Source of the DNA: Sulfuricurvum sp.
GTDB lineage: Bacteria; Campylobacterota; Campylobacteria; Campylobacterales; Sulfurimonadaceae
Reading direction: 5' to 3'
DNA: 48,683 nt
Assembly (NCBI GenBank): GCA_022729795.1
Contig: DZBD01000004.1
Location: 1 to 48,683 of the forward strand
Position 1 is the first letter of the stretch, and each line of letters starts with the position of its first letter. Below are positions 36,966 through 46,418 of this stretch, piece by piece. A program made the translations under genes and the position numbers. The notes beneath the pieces were generated by a model, which searched no databases, had not been told where the DNA came from, and saw nothing but the letters and a program-made list of their open reading frames with translations.

Positions 36966-38483
36966 TTATGCCGCTATAAAGCTAGCTTTGAACTCTTCAA
37001 GTGCTTTAATCATCAATGCTTTTGTGTCATCATCTACTTTCGAAGTACTACGAATACTCTCAAATATTTGAGGGTATGATGCTTCTATAAATGGATACAA
37101 CTCAGCTTCGAAACGAACAACATTTGATGCTGCCATATCATCAAGGAAACCTTCATTTCCTGCAAAAATAATTACGACTTGCTTTTCAACAGAAAGAGGT
37201 GAGAAAGGTCCTTGTTTTAAAACTTCAACCATTCTTTGACCACGCTCTAATTGGTTACGAGAAACTTCATCAAGATCTGATGCAAACTGAGCAAATGCTT
37301 GAAGTTCACGATACTGAGCAAGATCTAGTCTCAAAGTACCGGCAACTTGTTTTGTTGCTTTAATTTGAGCTGCTCCACCAACACGAGAAACAGAAAGACC
37401 AACGTTAATAGCAGGACGAACACCTGAGTTAAACAAATCTGTTTCTAGAAAAATTTGTCCATCAGTAATTGAAATAACATTCGTTGGGATATAAGCTGCA
37501 ACGTCTCCTGCCTGAGTTTCAATAATTGGAAGCGCTGTTAATGACCCAGCGCCATTTTCATCACTCATTTTTGCAGCTCTTTCAAGAAGACGAGAATGGA
37601 TATAAAAAACGTCCCCAGGATATGCTTCACGACCCGGAGGACGACGAAGAATAAGTGACATTTCACGGTATGCAACTGCATGTTTAGATAAATCATCATA
37701 TACAATCAAAGCATGACGAGCATTATCACGGAAATATTCTCCCATAGCAACACCGGTGTATGGAGCTAAAAATTGAAGAGCAGCAGCCTCTGCAGCTGTT
37801 GAAGATACAATTATTGTATATTCCATTGCACCATGTTCTTCTAAGCGACGGATTATTTGTGCAACTGTTGATTCTTTTTGACCGATTGCAACATAAACAC
37901 AAACAACACCGTTACCTTTTTGATTAATGATGGCATCAATTGCAACTGTAGTTTTACCAGTTTGTCTGTCGCCGATAATAAGTTCTCTTTGTCCACGACC
38001 AATTGGTACGAGAGCATCAATAGCCTTAATCCCTGTTGCTAATGGCTCATGCACAGACTTTCTATCCATAATACCAGGTGCTTTTTCTTCAACAAAACGA
38101 GTTTCTGTTGTTTCTATGGGACCTTTTCCATCGATTGATTCACCAAGTGCATTTACTACACGTCCAAGCAATGCATCACCGACAGGCACGCGTAAAAGTC
38201 TACCGAGTCTTTTAACTGACATACCTTCTTTAAGTGCATCTCCGGAACCAAGGATAACAACACCTACGCTACTTTCTTCAAGGTTCATCACTAAACCTCT
38301 AGTTCCATCATCAAACTCTACCATCTCACCGGCCATAACATTGTTAAGTCCGTAAACTTTTGCAACGCCATCAGCATAAGAAACAATTTTACCTGTTTCA
38401 TTAATATTAACACTTAATTCAAAGTTATCAATACGCTCTTTAATTATTGAACTGATTTCATCAGCTTTTATTTTTGCTACCAC
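36966..38483 (-). CDS. atpA: ATP synthase alpha subunit
   Basis: 505 residues. Walker A GDRQTGKT, the [22 protein letters not shown] signature region and [12 protein letters not shown] are present. Non-catalytic nucleotide-binding F1 subunit. ATG at 38483 after a GAGAGG site. Confidence 0.98.
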   Translation of the reverse strand: MVAKIKADEISSIIKERIDNFELSVNINETGKIVSYADGVAKVYGLNNVMAGEMVEFDDGTRGLVMNLEESSVGVVILGSGDALKEGMSVKRLGRLLRVPVGDALLGRVVNALGESIDGKGPIETTETRFVEEKAPGIMDRKSVHEPLATGIKAIDALVPIGRGQRELIIGDRQTGKTTVAIDAIINQKGNGVVCVYVAIGQKESTVAQIIRRLEEHGAMEYTIIVSSTAAEAAALQFLAPYTGVAMGEYFRDNARHALIVYDDLSKHAVAYREMSLILRRPPGREAYPGDVFYIHSRLLERAAKMSDENGAGSLTALPIIETQAGDVAAYIPTNVISITDGQIFLETDLFNSGVRPAINVGLSVSRVGGAAQIKATKQVAGTLRLDLAQYRELQAFAQFASDLDEVSRNQLERGQRMVEVLKQGPFSPLSVEKQVVIIFAGNEGFLDDMAASNVVRFEAELYPFIEASYPQIFESIRSTSKVDDDTKALMIKALEEFKASFIAA

Positions 38484-38506
38484 TATTGTTCTCCTCTCGT
38501 TGAAAA

Positions 38507-39040
38507 TTAAATTGCTTTTATAATATGCTCTATAATTTGACTATTGATTCTTGTCTTGGAAAAATTAATTTCTACACCTAAATCTTCTACATCAACTTTA
38601 ATTCCATCAACGTCATTTTTCACAAACACGAACGAAATTTTAGAATCAAATTTTTTACTTAAACCATCACTTAACTCTTTCATAACTTTTGCGTCAATAT
38701 TGCTGTCACTATAAACAACACCTTCATAAGTTTTATTAGAGTGCGCAAGATCTTTTCTTAGCTCTTCTGCTAATGCAGGAATGATACTAATACGCTTATT
38801 TTCAACCAAAAGCTTAATCAAGTTGTTCAATTCATTAGAATTTGCAGACTTTACAGCTTCCAATAAAATTTCTGATTTTTCTTTTATGCTGACAATTGGA
38901 TTTTCTATAATCTGAATAAATTTTTCATTCTCGAATAACTTAGCCAAAGTAGAAAAAACAATAGACATATTTTCCATTGATTCTATCTTAGAAACTTTTT
39001 TGATAGCTTTAATATATCTTTTTGCAATCAATTCTTCCAT
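38507..39040 (-). CDS. atpH: ATP synthase delta subunit
   Basis: 177 residues; helical N-terminal domain ([14 protein letters not shown]) and C-terminal domain ending [13 protein letters not shown]. Joins F1 to the peripheral stalk. It follows atpF by one base. Confidence 0.95.
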   Translation of the reverse strand: MEELIAKRYIKAIKKVSKIESMENMSIVFSTLAKLFENEKFIQIIENPIVSIKEKSEILLEAVKSANSNELNNLIKLLVENKRISIIPALAEELRKDLAHSNKTYEGVVYSDSNIDAKVMKELSDGLSKKFDSKISFVFVKNDVDGIKVDVEDLGVEINFSKTRINSQIIEHIIKAI

Positions 39041-39041
39041 C

Positions 39042-39560
39042 TTATGCCACCTTCTTTAAGATGACATTTGCCATAGCTTCTTTGTCAAAACTATCACTGC
39101 TTTGACTTAAAACTTCGCCTAGAACATCTTCAACGACTTTACGAATCATTTTTCTTTGTTCAAAGTCTGCTAATGTAACATGTTGCTTCGTGAGAATTTC
39201 TAACTCAGCATCACATTGATTCATTATATGATCATTAATAATCTTATTCTCTTTTTTGGAAGCTATAGCTAACTCTTGTGCAAATTTTTCAGCATCAGAA
39301 ATTTTAGCCAAAGCTTCTTTTTTATGAGACAAAGACTCATTTAATTTATCTTGTACCTTTTTCAACTCATCAGCAATTGCTTGACTTCTTGATGCAAAAT
39401 AGTTTTTTGCAGGTTCAGCCACAAGATACCAAACTAGTCCAGCAAAAAGTGCAAAGTTAACTGTTCTCTGCACTATATCTGAACTTGCATGTTCCCCAAT
39501 ATCACCAGATGCCAATGCATAAGTTGATATCATTAGCATAAATACTAAAATTCTACTCAC
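39042..39560 (-). CDS. atpF: ATP synthase b subunit
   Basis: 172 residues. A membrane helix (about 31-49, VNFALFAGLVWYLVAEPAKNYF region) and a long charged helix. Before it is a second hydrophobic stretch (residues 3-17) ending Ala-Leu-Ala-Ser-Gly that resembles a signal peptide, seen also in some Campylobacterota b subunits. If cleaved, the mature b would begin at about residue 19. The peripheral stalk partner is the b' subunit encoded just upstream. Confidence 0.93.
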   Translation of the reverse strand: MSRILVFMLMISTYALASGDIGEHASSDIVQRTVNFALFAGLVWYLVAEPAKNYFASRSQAIADELKKVQDKLNESLSHKKEALAKISDAEKFAQELAIASKKENKIINDHIMNQCDAELEILTKQHVTLADFEQRKMIRKVVEDVLGEVLSQSSDSFDKEAMANVILKKVA

Positions 39561-39569
39561 ATTACATCC

Positions 39570-39992
39570 TTATATTTGACTAAATTTAGCTTTAACAGCT
39601 TCAGTAAACAGTGGAACCTTTGACATTAAGTCATGAGTTAACTGCTCTTTAGATTTAGCAAGAGACTGCTTAAATTCTAAATATTCACTAGCTAATTCAG
39701 CACGCTTTGCCTCTAACTTACTATCTGCCAATTCCTTAGCGTCTGCAACAACTTTCTCTCTCAGGGCCGAAGCTTCCAGTTTAGCATTCATAATTATCGT
39801 TTGCGCTTTTAAATTCAACTCTTGGATTTCATTATCATTAGAACCCACTCTATCTAGGTCTTTTTTGATATCTTCGTCGCGTTTATTCATATAAGCAAAC
39901 AATGGATTATAAAGCCAACTGTTAAGAACGGCGATAAGCGTGAGAAATACGATCAATGTAGCTACAAGCAGTATCGGATTTATATCTAACAT
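39570..39992 (-). CDS. atpF': ATP synthase b' subunit
   Basis: 140 residues. One N-terminal transmembrane helix (about 5-24) and a long charged helix. First gene of the atp operon; genes for a and c are not in the window, as is usual in Campylobacterota. A strong AGGAGG ribosome site (39995-40001) and a TATAAT upstream. Confidence 0.92.
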   Translation of the reverse strand: MLDINPILLVATLIVFLTLIAVLNSWLYNPLFAYMNKRDEDIKKDLDRVGSNDNEIQELNLKAQTIIMNAKLEASALREKVVADAKELADSKLEAKRAELASEYLEFKQSLAKSKEQLTHDLMSKVPLFTEAVKAKFSQI

Positions 39993-40014
39993 AGCACCTC
40001 CTAAAAGTTGCGAA

Positions 40015-40020
40015 ATTATA
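40015..40020 (-). promoter_or_regulatory. -10 element of the atp-tol operon
   Basis: ATTATA on the plus strand gives TATAAT on the minus strand, 23 bases before the atpF' ATG, in the 93-base gap after parB. No good -35 box. It would drive the seven ATP synthase genes and possibly the tol genes. Confidence 0.5.
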
Positions 40021-40085
40021 CTATGTGAAAATTGAAAGGATAGTTAAATTAGTAAAAAAAATTAAAGAATTTTATATTTTTTATA

Positions 40086-40931
40086 CTAATTTAAAAAATA
40101 TGCTGAAAAATCATTTATTTGATCTTCATTATCAAATTTTATTGTTAGTCTATTATTTGATGATTTTGATGAGAATCCAAAGGAATTTAATTTGCTTACA
40201 AGAGAGGAAAAATCGTATGTAATTACATCAAATTTTTTAAGAGGATGAACTTTTTCTTCTTTTAGATTTTTGGTCATTGTTTCAACTTCTCGAACACTCA
40301 ATCTTTGCCCAATAATGGAATTTACTATTAATTGCTGATTTTTTTCATCAAGTCCTATAAGAACTTTTGCATGACCGGTAGTAATTTTTTTTTCTATGAG
40401 TGCTTTTTGTGTTTTGGGAGATAGCTGTAACAGTCTCATTGTATTCGTAATATGCGTTCTACTTTTATGAATAATAGTAGAAAGCTCTTCTTGTGTAATA
40501 TTGTGTAATTTAATCAGCTCACCATAAGCATAGGCTAGTTCAACAGAGTTAAGTTCATCTCGTTGAATATTCTCTATAAGAGCAAATTGTCTCATCTTTG
40601 ATTCATCGCTATTATGCACAATCGCACGTATAGTTTTTAATTTTGCCAACTTTGATGCACGTAATCTTCTCTCACCTGCGATTAATACATATCCGTCTAT
40701 ATCTTCAGTCACAATTATAGGCTGAATAAGTCCGTCTTTTTTAATTGATTCTGATAGTTCGTACAAAGAGTCTTCATCAAAGGTTTTTCTTGGTTGGAAC
40801 GGATTTGGACGAATATCCTTAAGAGGTATTTCTATTACAGCATCTTTTGCGGAAACTTCGTTTTCATAAGCTTCATCAATCTCACTCAATAGGGCTCCTA
40901 AACCTCTTCCCAATGCTTGTGTTTTCATCAT
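40086..40931 (-). CDS. parB: Chromosome-partitioning protein ParB
   Basis: 281 residues. GRGLGALLSE at the N-terminus, the ParB/Srx nuclease-like domain (DIRPNPFQPRKTFDEDSLYEL, GYVLIAGERRLRASK) and the helix-turn-helix region (NIQRDELNSVELAYAYGELI). It binds parS sites and spreads as a CTP clamp. Overlaps the parA stop by ATGA. No parS consensus was found nearby. Confidence 0.97.
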   Translation of the reverse strand: MMKTQALGRGLGALLSEIDEAYENEVSAKDAVIEIPLKDIRPNPFQPRKTFDEDSLYELSESIKKDGLIQPIIVTEDIDGYVLIAGERRLRASKLAKLKTIRAIVHNSDESKMRQFALIENIQRDELNSVELAYAYGELIKLHNITQEELSTIIHKSRTHITNTMRLLQLSPKTQKALIEKKITTGHAKVLIGLDEKNQQLIVNSIIGQRLSVREVETMTKNLKEEKVHPLKKFDVITYDFSSLVSKLNSFGFSSKSSNNRLTIKFDNEDQINDFSAYFLN

Positions 40932-41710
40932 TTTATAATAGCCTGTGCTAAGTTCTGATAAGCGATAGAGCCGATAGATTTTACATCGTATAAAATAGCA
41001 GGTTTTCCAAATGACGGGGACTCTGCCAGTTTTACATTTCTTGGTACAACAATGTATTTATCTTTAGAGTCTTTAAAAAGTTTCGCCTTAAAATGCTGTC
41101 TTAAGTCTGCAAAGACTTGTTTTGACAAATTATTTTGAGAACTATACATAGTAGGGAGAAACCCTCTTATTACCAGTTTTGGATTGATAGATTTTCGTAC
41201 TAATTTTACCGTATTGAGAAGCTGTGCCAAACCTTCAAGTGCGAAAAACTCACATTGAATCGGAATAATTACGGAATTAGACGCAGAAAGTGCATTTATT
41301 GTCATTGGACCTAGAGCAGGAGGTGAATCTATAATAATATAATCATAATCTTTACGAACACTCTCAATTGCTCTTTTTAAAACCAACTCACGACCTTGAG
41401 TATTGTTAGCATCATAATATTCTTTTTCTATCCCGACTAAACCAATATTAGATGGAGCAAGATGGAGAGTCGGCAAATCAGATTTCAATATAATATCTTT
41501 TATTTTTTTAGTACCGATTAACGCATGGTATATGTTAAATTCATAATCATTTCTATGAAAGCCCAAAGATGTGGTGGCGTTCGCCTGTGGGTCTGAGTCG
41601 ATTAAAAGCACTCTTTTTTCTGCAACTGCCAACGATGCGGCTAGATTAACAGCGGTAGTAGTCTTACCAACCCCACCCTTTTGATTTGCTATTACTATTA
41701 CTTCACTCAT
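40928..41710 (-). CDS. parA: Chromosome-partitioning ATPase ParA (Soj)
   Basis: 260 residues. Deviant Walker A KGGVGKTTTAVNLAA, DSDPQANATTSLG and IIIDSPPALG motifs. It works with ParB in origin segregation. Overlaps birA by 4 bases. The location before the ATP synthase operon matches Campylobacter. Confidence 0.97.
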   Translation of the reverse strand: MSEVIVIANQKGGVGKTTTAVNLAASLAVAEKRVLLIDSDPQANATTSLGFHRNDYEFNIYHALIGTKKIKDIILKSDLPTLHLAPSNIGLVGIEKEYYDANNTQGRELVLKRAIESVRKDYDYIIIDSPPALGPMTINALSASNSVIIPIQCEFFALEGLAQLLNTVKLVRKSINPKLVIRGFLPTMYSSQNNLSKQVFADLRQHFKAKLFKDSKDKYIVVPRNVKLAESPSFGKPAILYDVKSIGSIAYQNLAQAIIK

Positions 41711-42342
41711 CTTAAACTGAATATCCTCTCGCCATTACTTATCAGGGATCCATCACTTTGAAGTGAAGCATCTTTCAACAATATTTTTGAATTATTATTA
41801 TGAGTAAAAAATTTTTTACTCATAGAGTATTCTAACTGATATTTACTAAAAACTTGCTTCCATGTAGGATGCGTTTGTATTTTAGTAAAATACTTTTCTA
41901 AGAGTTCTTCTCTGGATATTTCAATATCCAAAGTGCCAAAACCTTCGGGTGCGACTACTAAATTAAGCCCAACACCGCAGATAATATTTTCTTTCATTAC
42001 ATTTGTAATCATACCGCCGATTTTAAAATTATTAATATAGAAATCGTTAGGCCATTTCAGCCAAAGAGTAGAATGTAATTCATTTAAAGTCTCTTTTAAA
42101 AGATAGGCAAAATAAATAGAAGAGGACTCAATTTTTAAATCTTCCGGAAGCTCTTTCAAGGGCAACGCAAAAGACAAAAATAAATTTCCTTCCATACTCT
42201 GCCAAGCATTTCCTCTACTGCCGACACCACATGTCTGCCTATCTGCCACTACGGCATGTGGAAGTTCTAAATCATTACTTTTAAGCAAATCTTTTAAATA
42301 GTTTTGCGTTGAATCTATGCTCCTAAGAAAGGTAAGATTCAA
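41707..42342 (-). CDS. birA: Biotin--protein ligase (BirA, no DNA-binding domain)
   Basis: 211 residues: the catalytic domain only, with SIDSTQNYLKDLL, GVGSRGNAWQS (a variant of GRGRRGRxW), LKWPNDFYINNFKIGG and GVGLNL. It attaches biotin to acetyl-CoA carboxylase. No N-terminal HTH, so no repressor role. Start is TTG at 42342 behind AAAGG, overlapping fmt by 20 bases. It carries the word at 42253-42263 (Pro-His-Ala). Confidence 0.93.
   Translation of the reverse strand: MNLTFLRSIDSTQNYLKDLLKSNDLELPHAVVADRQTCGVGSRGNAWQSMEGNLFLSFALPLKELPEDLKIESSSIYFAYLLKETLNELHSTLWLKWPNDFYINNFKIGGMITNVMKENIICGVGLNLVVAPEGFGTLDIEISREELLEKYFTKIQTHPTWKQVFSKYQLEYSMSKKFFTHNNNSKILLKDASLQSDGSLISNGERIFSLR
42253..42263 (+). 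repeat. GGCATGTGGAA word in birA
   Basis: Exact 11-base match; coding strand reads CTT CCA CAT GCC, Leu-Pro-His-Ala. A near match (CCACATGTC) lies about 20 bases upstream at 42228-42236. Confidence 0.8.
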
Positions 42343-43231
42343 GACTCAACCTTTTTCCATGAATATAAGAAAGTGCATCCATCTCTTTTTTAGATTCTGG
42401 CTGGAGAGTAAAAATTCTTAAGCTGCCGAGTGAACAGCCGACGAGAATACTATCGGAATTTATTTTTAAAATTTTTCCGCTTTCATGAGAACCTGCTTGA
42501 GTTTCCAAAGCGATTTTTTTTAATTTTAATCCGTTTTCAAGATAAATTCCGGGCCAAGGAGTATAAGCGCGGTATTTATTATAAAGAACTACGGCATTAT
42601 CAAAGAGAACTTTTCCATCCATTTTTGTAATTTTGGAACAATGCGTAGCAAGAGCTTCATCCTGAGCTATCGGCACAAGTGCATTATAGTTTTTCAAAAC
42701 GTCTATCGTTAAATCGGCTGCTACAATCGTCAATCGCTCAAAAAGTGTCTCGAGCATCTCGTCATCGCCGACGTTCAAAGTCTTAATTTTTAAAATAGCG
42801 CCTGTATCAAGACCGACATCCATAAGCATAGCAGTTACGCCTGTTTGTTTATCCCCATGGAGCAAAGTCTGCTGAATAGGGCTTGCTCCACGATACTGCG
42901 GCAAAATCGAAGCATGAAGGTTGATGCAAGGAGCGTGATCTAAGACCTCTTTTGGAAGTATTTGTCCACAAGCTGCCACTACAATAAAATCACATTTTAT
43001 TGCAAGCACGCCTTCCACGGTTTCCTTATCGCGAAGTTTATGGGGCTGATATACATTTATGTTATGCTCAAGCGCAAAAGTTTTCACTTCAGGCGGCGTG
43101 AGAACTTTTTTTCTTCCCACCGGTTTATCAGGTTGCGTATAAACACCGACTACTTCCATCTCTTGTGTTGCGACGATTTTTTCTAAAATTTTTTTAGCAT
43201 AATCAGGTGTACCCATAAATAATATTTTCAT
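42323..43231 (-). CDS. fmt: Methionyl-tRNA formyltransferase
   Basis: 302 residues. MKILFMGTPDYAKKIL, the CINLHASILPQYRGASPIQ active site and MDVGLDTGAIL are typical. It formylates initiator Met-tRNA. ATG overlaps the proB stop (ATGA). Confidence 0.97.
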   Translation of the reverse strand: MKILFMGTPDYAKKILEKIVATQEMEVVGVYTQPDKPVGRKKVLTPPEVKTFALEHNINVYQPHKLRDKETVEGVLAIKCDFIVVAACGQILPKEVLDHAPCINLHASILPQYRGASPIQQTLLHGDKQTGVTAMLMDVGLDTGAILKIKTLNVGDDEMLETLFERLTIVAADLTIDVLKNYNALVPIAQDEALATHCSKITKMDGKVLFDNAVVLYNKYRAYTPWPGIYLENGLKLKKIALETQAGSHESGKILKINSDSILVGCSLGSLRIFTLQPESKKEMDALSYIHGKRLSLESYLS

Positions 43232-43992
43232 TTTTGGGCCTTAAAGTATGTTCCGCCTGTGTGCACGTTTTCTATCATAAAACTTTTAATTGCATTCAAA
43301 TCGTACCCGCTTGAGAGGAACATATCAATTCCACATGCCAACAAATAATTTGCGGCTTTGAGCTTTGTAACTATCCCGCCTGTTGCAAATGCGTTATTTG
43401 GAGTCACCTCTTTTTCTAATTCAAATTCTTGTATTGCATTTACAACTTTGAGAATCTTGGCATGTGGATTTTGTCTTGGATCACTGTCATAGTATGCATC
43501 TATATCCGATAAAATAATTAAAATATCTGAGTCCGTGTATTTCGTCATATACGCTGAAAGCTGATCATTATCCCCAAGTACAAGTTCTTCCGTAGCAGTT
43601 GCATCATTCTCATTGACTATAGGAATCACTCCATTTTGTAAAAGTGTATTTACCGTATCTTTGATTCTATGGATGTCATCGGGTTTATTAAAATTTGCGG
43701 CACTCACCAAAACTTGCGCAGTGATAATATCATGTGAAGCAAATTTTTTAGCATAAGTTTTCATCAAAATAGGTTGACCGATTGCGGCGAGTGCCTGCTT
43801 GTTTTTTATAATACTCCGGTCAAGTTTTAATTTCGTATACCCTGCTGCAACAGCTCCGGAAGAAACTAAAATAACATCGTTTGTTTTTTTGAGCTCTGCT
43901 AAAAAATCAACCAAAGCCTGCATTCTATCATGTGCAATTTTACTGTCTTGAGTCAAAACAGCACTACCGACCTTTACTACTACACGCTTCAT
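43228..43992 (-). CDS. proB: Glutamate 5-kinase
   Basis: 254 residues, amino-acid kinase domain only, lacking the C-terminal PUA domain of E. coli ProB. VVKVGSAVLTQDS, SSGAVAAGYTKL and FGDNDQLSAY-like GDNDQLSAYMTK are present. First step of proline synthesis. Two copies of the dispersed word (43329, 43459). AGGTGG precedes the ATG. Confidence 0.96.
   Translation of the reverse strand: MKRVVVKVGSAVLTQDSKIAHDRMQALVDFLAELKKTNDVILVSSGAVAAGYTKLKLDRSIIKNKQALAAIGQPILMKTYAKKFASHDIITAQVLVSAANFNKPDDIHRIKDTVNTLLQNGVIPIVNENDATATEELVLGDNDQLSAYMTKYTDSDILIILSDIDAYYDSDPRQNPHAKILKVVNAIQEFELEKEVTPNNAFATGGIVTKLKAANYLLACGIDMFLSSGYDLNAIKSFMIENVHTGGTYFKAQK
43329..43339 (-). repeat. GGCATGTGGAA word in proB
   Basis: TTCCACATGCC on plus; coding strand reads TTG GCA TGT GGA ATT, Leu-Ala-Cys-Gly-Ile, the same peptide as in yigZ. 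Confidence 0.8.
43459..43468 (+). repeat. GGCATGTGGA word in proB
   Basis: Ten-base match; coding strand reads AAT CCA CAT GCC AAG, Asn-Pro-His-Ala-Lys. Confidence 0.75.
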
Positions 43993-44019
43993 TTACACCC
44001 ACCTAGCAATAAAAATTAT

Positions 44020-45126
44020 TTAAAAAGCAGTTCTATTTGACTGCACTAAATTAAATAAAGTATATTTAAGAACTTCAATATTTTTACTAGTCGCAGAAGA
44101 AATCGGCGCAATAAAATACGGCAATGCTTTGTCGTATCCCAGGGTTTCATCGGCGCTTTCTTGAATAAAATAAGGCAAAGAAGAGTCAAATGCATATTCA
44201 CTTGATTTATTTGCTCTCACACCCATAAGCTCTAAAAAACCGTTGATTAAATCAACAATCTCTTCTTGAGGGACAATATCCGCACGAGTAAGCGCTATCG
44301 CATATTTACTTACTGCCAATTTATCCGAAAAAGCGGACACTTCGCTTCTAAGAGTTTCAAACTGCTCTTTCAAATCTCTATAAGAAGCCAAATCTATCAT
44401 AAAAAGGAGAGTTTTTGTTCTTTCAATATGTCTTAAAAATTGAATTCCAAGCCCTTTTCCCTCGTGTGCTCCGCCGATTATACCAGGGATATCTGCCATT
44501 ATAAAAGATTCAAAGTCACCGATATTTACCTGACCGAGCTTTGGAGTTAAAGTAGTAAATTCATAGTTGGCTATCTCCGGTCGTGCATTGGAAACAGTAG
44601 AGATAAGTGTAGATTTACCGACATTCGGAAATCCTACAAGTCCGACATCCGCTATCAACTTAAGATCTAGCTTTATCTCTCTTGTCTCCCCTTTTTCACC
44701 TGGTTGCGCATAAGTGGGTCTTTGATTTGTAGAAGATTTAAAGTGTGTATTTCCAAGTCCGCCTTTGCCGCCTGAAATAAACAACTCTTCTTGTCCGTCA
44801 ACTAACATATCAAAAAGCACATTGCCCGTTTTGGCATCAATAATTTGAGTTCCCGGTGGAACTATGATAACTTTTTTTACTCCGGACTTTCCGGTCATAT
44901 TAGAGCCCTCGCCCTGAACACCGTTATCTGCTTTAATGTGCATTTTTTTCTGAAAATGGGAAAGAGTATGCGTATTATTGTCACATTTAAAACAAATATC
45001 CCCCCCTTTTCCGCCGTCTCCGCCGTTAGGACCGCCATTTACAACAAATTTTTCACGACGAAAAGACACACACCCTTGTCCACCTTTTCCGGATGATACT
45101 GTTAATTCTACACTATCTGTAAACAT
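44020..45126 (-). CDS. obgE: GTPase Obg (CgtA)
   Basis: 368 residues. The start at 45126 ([10 protein letters not shown]) is chosen because AAGGAA sits 5 bases upstream; an ATG at 45156 adds a non-homologous leader. The glycine-rich Obg domain ([24 protein letters not shown]), G1 GFPNVGKST and [16 protein letters not shown] are clear. It acts in 50S assembly and stress response. Confidence 0.97.
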   Translation of the reverse strand: MFTDSVELTVSSGKGGQGCVSFRREKFVVNGGPNGGDGGKGGDICFKCDNNTHTLSHFQKKMHIKADNGVQGEGSNMTGKSGVKKVIIVPPGTQIIDAKTGNVLFDMLVDGQEELFISGGKGGLGNTHFKSSTNQRPTYAQPGEKGETREIKLDLKLIADVGLVGFPNVGKSTLISTVSNARPEIANYEFTTLTPKLGQVNIGDFESFIMADIPGIIGGAHEGKGLGIQFLRHIERTKTLLFMIDLASYRDLKEQFETLRSEVSAFSDKLAVSKYAIALTRADIVPQEEIVDLINGFLELMGVRANKSSEYAFDSSLPYFIQESADETLGYDKALPYFIAPISSATSKNIEVLKYTLFNLVQSNRTAF

Positions 45127-45308
45127 ATAGTTTCCTTGAGTTGATACATTCAACACAGCTTGAGCCTAAAGCTCAAAAAGTGATTGCTAGCCTATAAGGC
45201 ACTAAAACGAGCCTCTTACAAGGCAAAAAATATTTAAAAATATACTAAAATTAAAAGTAAATTCCTAAACATTTTACAGTAATTTTGAGGGATAAAGTCT
45301 AAATAGAA

Positions 45309-45332
45309 ATATTTGGGCATGAGCCCAAATAT
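45309..45332 (-). terminator. Intrinsic terminator after rpmA
   Basis: ATATTTGGGC (45309-45318) and GCCCAAATAT (45323-45332) form a perfect 10-pair stem with loop ATGA, followed on the minus strand by TTTCTATTT. It lies 6 bases beyond the rpmA stop in the 212-base gap (45127-45338) before obgE; no other feature is evident in that gap. Confidence 0.8.
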
Positions 45333-45338
45333 GTAGAG

Positions 45339-45596
45339 TTATGCAGCAGGTACTATAGAAACTTGTTGACGTTTTTTGTCTTTTCTTTCAAACTTAACAA
45401 CACCTTCAACAAGTGCATAAATTGTATGATCTTTTCCCATACCGACATTTTTACCAGGATGAACTTTCGTTCCTCTTTGACGGATAATGATGTTTCCGGC
45501 AATTACAGCCTCTCCACCATATTTCTTAACACCAAGTCTTCTACCAGCTGAGTCACGATTATTCTGTGTACTACCTTGACCTTTCTTATGTGCCAT
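45339..45596 (-). CDS. rpmA: 50S ribosomal protein L27
   Basis: 85 residues. [24 protein letters not shown] and [25 protein letters not shown] are the L27 signature. The N-terminus begins AHKK with no Firmicutes-type cleaved leader. A GGAG site precedes the ATG. Confidence 0.98.
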   Translation of the reverse strand: MAHKKGQGSTQNNRDSAGRRLGVKKYGGEAVIAGNIIIRQRGTKVHPGKNVGMGKDHTIYALVEGVVKFERKDKKRQQVSIVPAA

Positions 45597-45616
45597 ATCT
45601 TACTCCTATTCTTTAG

Positions 45617-45925
45617 TTACGCAGCTATCTTAACGATGCGAACGCGAGTGAAGTCTCTTCTGAAACCTCTCTTAACTTTACTATCTTTACGACGACGTTT
45701 TTTGAAAGTAATTACTTTCTTGTCACGACCTTCGTTGATAACCTCAGCAGTTACAACTGCACCTTCTACAAAAGGTGCTCCCATTTTAAGTTCACCTGCA
45801 TTTACAGCGAGAACTTCTTTGATTTCGATAGTAGCTTTTGGCTCTAGAGACATGTTATCAAATTTTAAGATATCACCTTCTTGAACTTTATACTGCTTAC
45901 CACCATTTTTAATAATTGCGTACAT
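45617..45925 (-). CDS. rplU: 50S ribosomal protein L21
   Basis: 102 residues. [18 protein letters not shown] and the basic C-terminus [24 protein letters not shown] identify L21. It leads the rplU-rpmA pair. Confidence 0.98.
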   Translation of the reverse strand: MYAIIKNGGKQYKVQEGDILKFDNMSLEPKATIEIKEVLAVNAGELKMGAPFVEGAVVTAEVINEGRDKKVITFKKRRRKDSKVKRGFRRDFTRVRIVKIAA

Positions 45926-46010
45926 CTACGGTCCTTAAATATTGTACTTATAATCCATGAATACATAATAATCACAAAGAAATAAGTTTTGTTTCTACAA
46001 AAAGTGCGGA

Positions 46011-46016
46011 ATTATA
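46011..46016 (-). promoter_or_regulatory. -10 element for rplU-rpmA
   Basis: ATTATA on the plus strand is TATAAT on the minus strand, preceded by AGG, about 86 bases before rplU; the 151-base gap 45926-46076 shows no other feature. Confidence 0.45.
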
Positions 46017-46076
46017 CCTATCTAAGCTTTAAGTCTTGTTTAATTGTTAGCAAAATTCAAGATATGATGCATTTAT

Positions 46077-46418
46077 CTACTCAAGTTCTAATTGCATAAG
46101 ATACATATCTTCCCCATCAATAATATCAAGCGCCTGACTTTTACAGTTTGGACAATGATATTCCCGTTTTTCCAGAACGGATTCTCTCAGGCACACATGA
46201 CATCGTACAACAATAGGCTGAATTTGCATCACTAATTCAGCTTCATGACAAAGAGTTTCCTCTTTAAAGGTTTCAAATGCACTTTGAAGTAATTCCGGCT
46301 CCACTCCGCTCATTATTCCAATTTTTATCACAACCTTAGTAACTTTACTTGCACTATTGGCTTTAACATTCTCTTCGCAAGCATCCAAAAGTGCTTGAAC
46401 AATACTATATTCATGCAT
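46077..46418 (-). CDS. hypA: Hydrogenase nickel incorporation protein HypA
   Basis: 113 residues from [10 protein letters not shown] at 46418; the longer frame from 46568 lies inside hypE and is not used. H2 and E3 form part of the nickel site and C73/C76/C89/C92 the zinc site. It delivers Ni to NiFe-hydrogenase (and urease in Helicobacter). The ATG overlaps the hypE stop (TAATG). Confidence 0.96.
   Translation of the reverse strand: MHEYSIVQALLDACEENVKANSASKVTKVVIKIGIMSGVEPELLQSAFETFKEETLCHEAELVMQIQPIVVRCHVCLRESVLEKREYHCPNCKSQALDIIDGEDMYLMQLELE

Noticed and set aside
37927-38355. 142-residue open frame on the plus strand opposite atpA
   Set aside because: Antisense shadow of a highly conserved gene; no ribosome site or recognisable protein.
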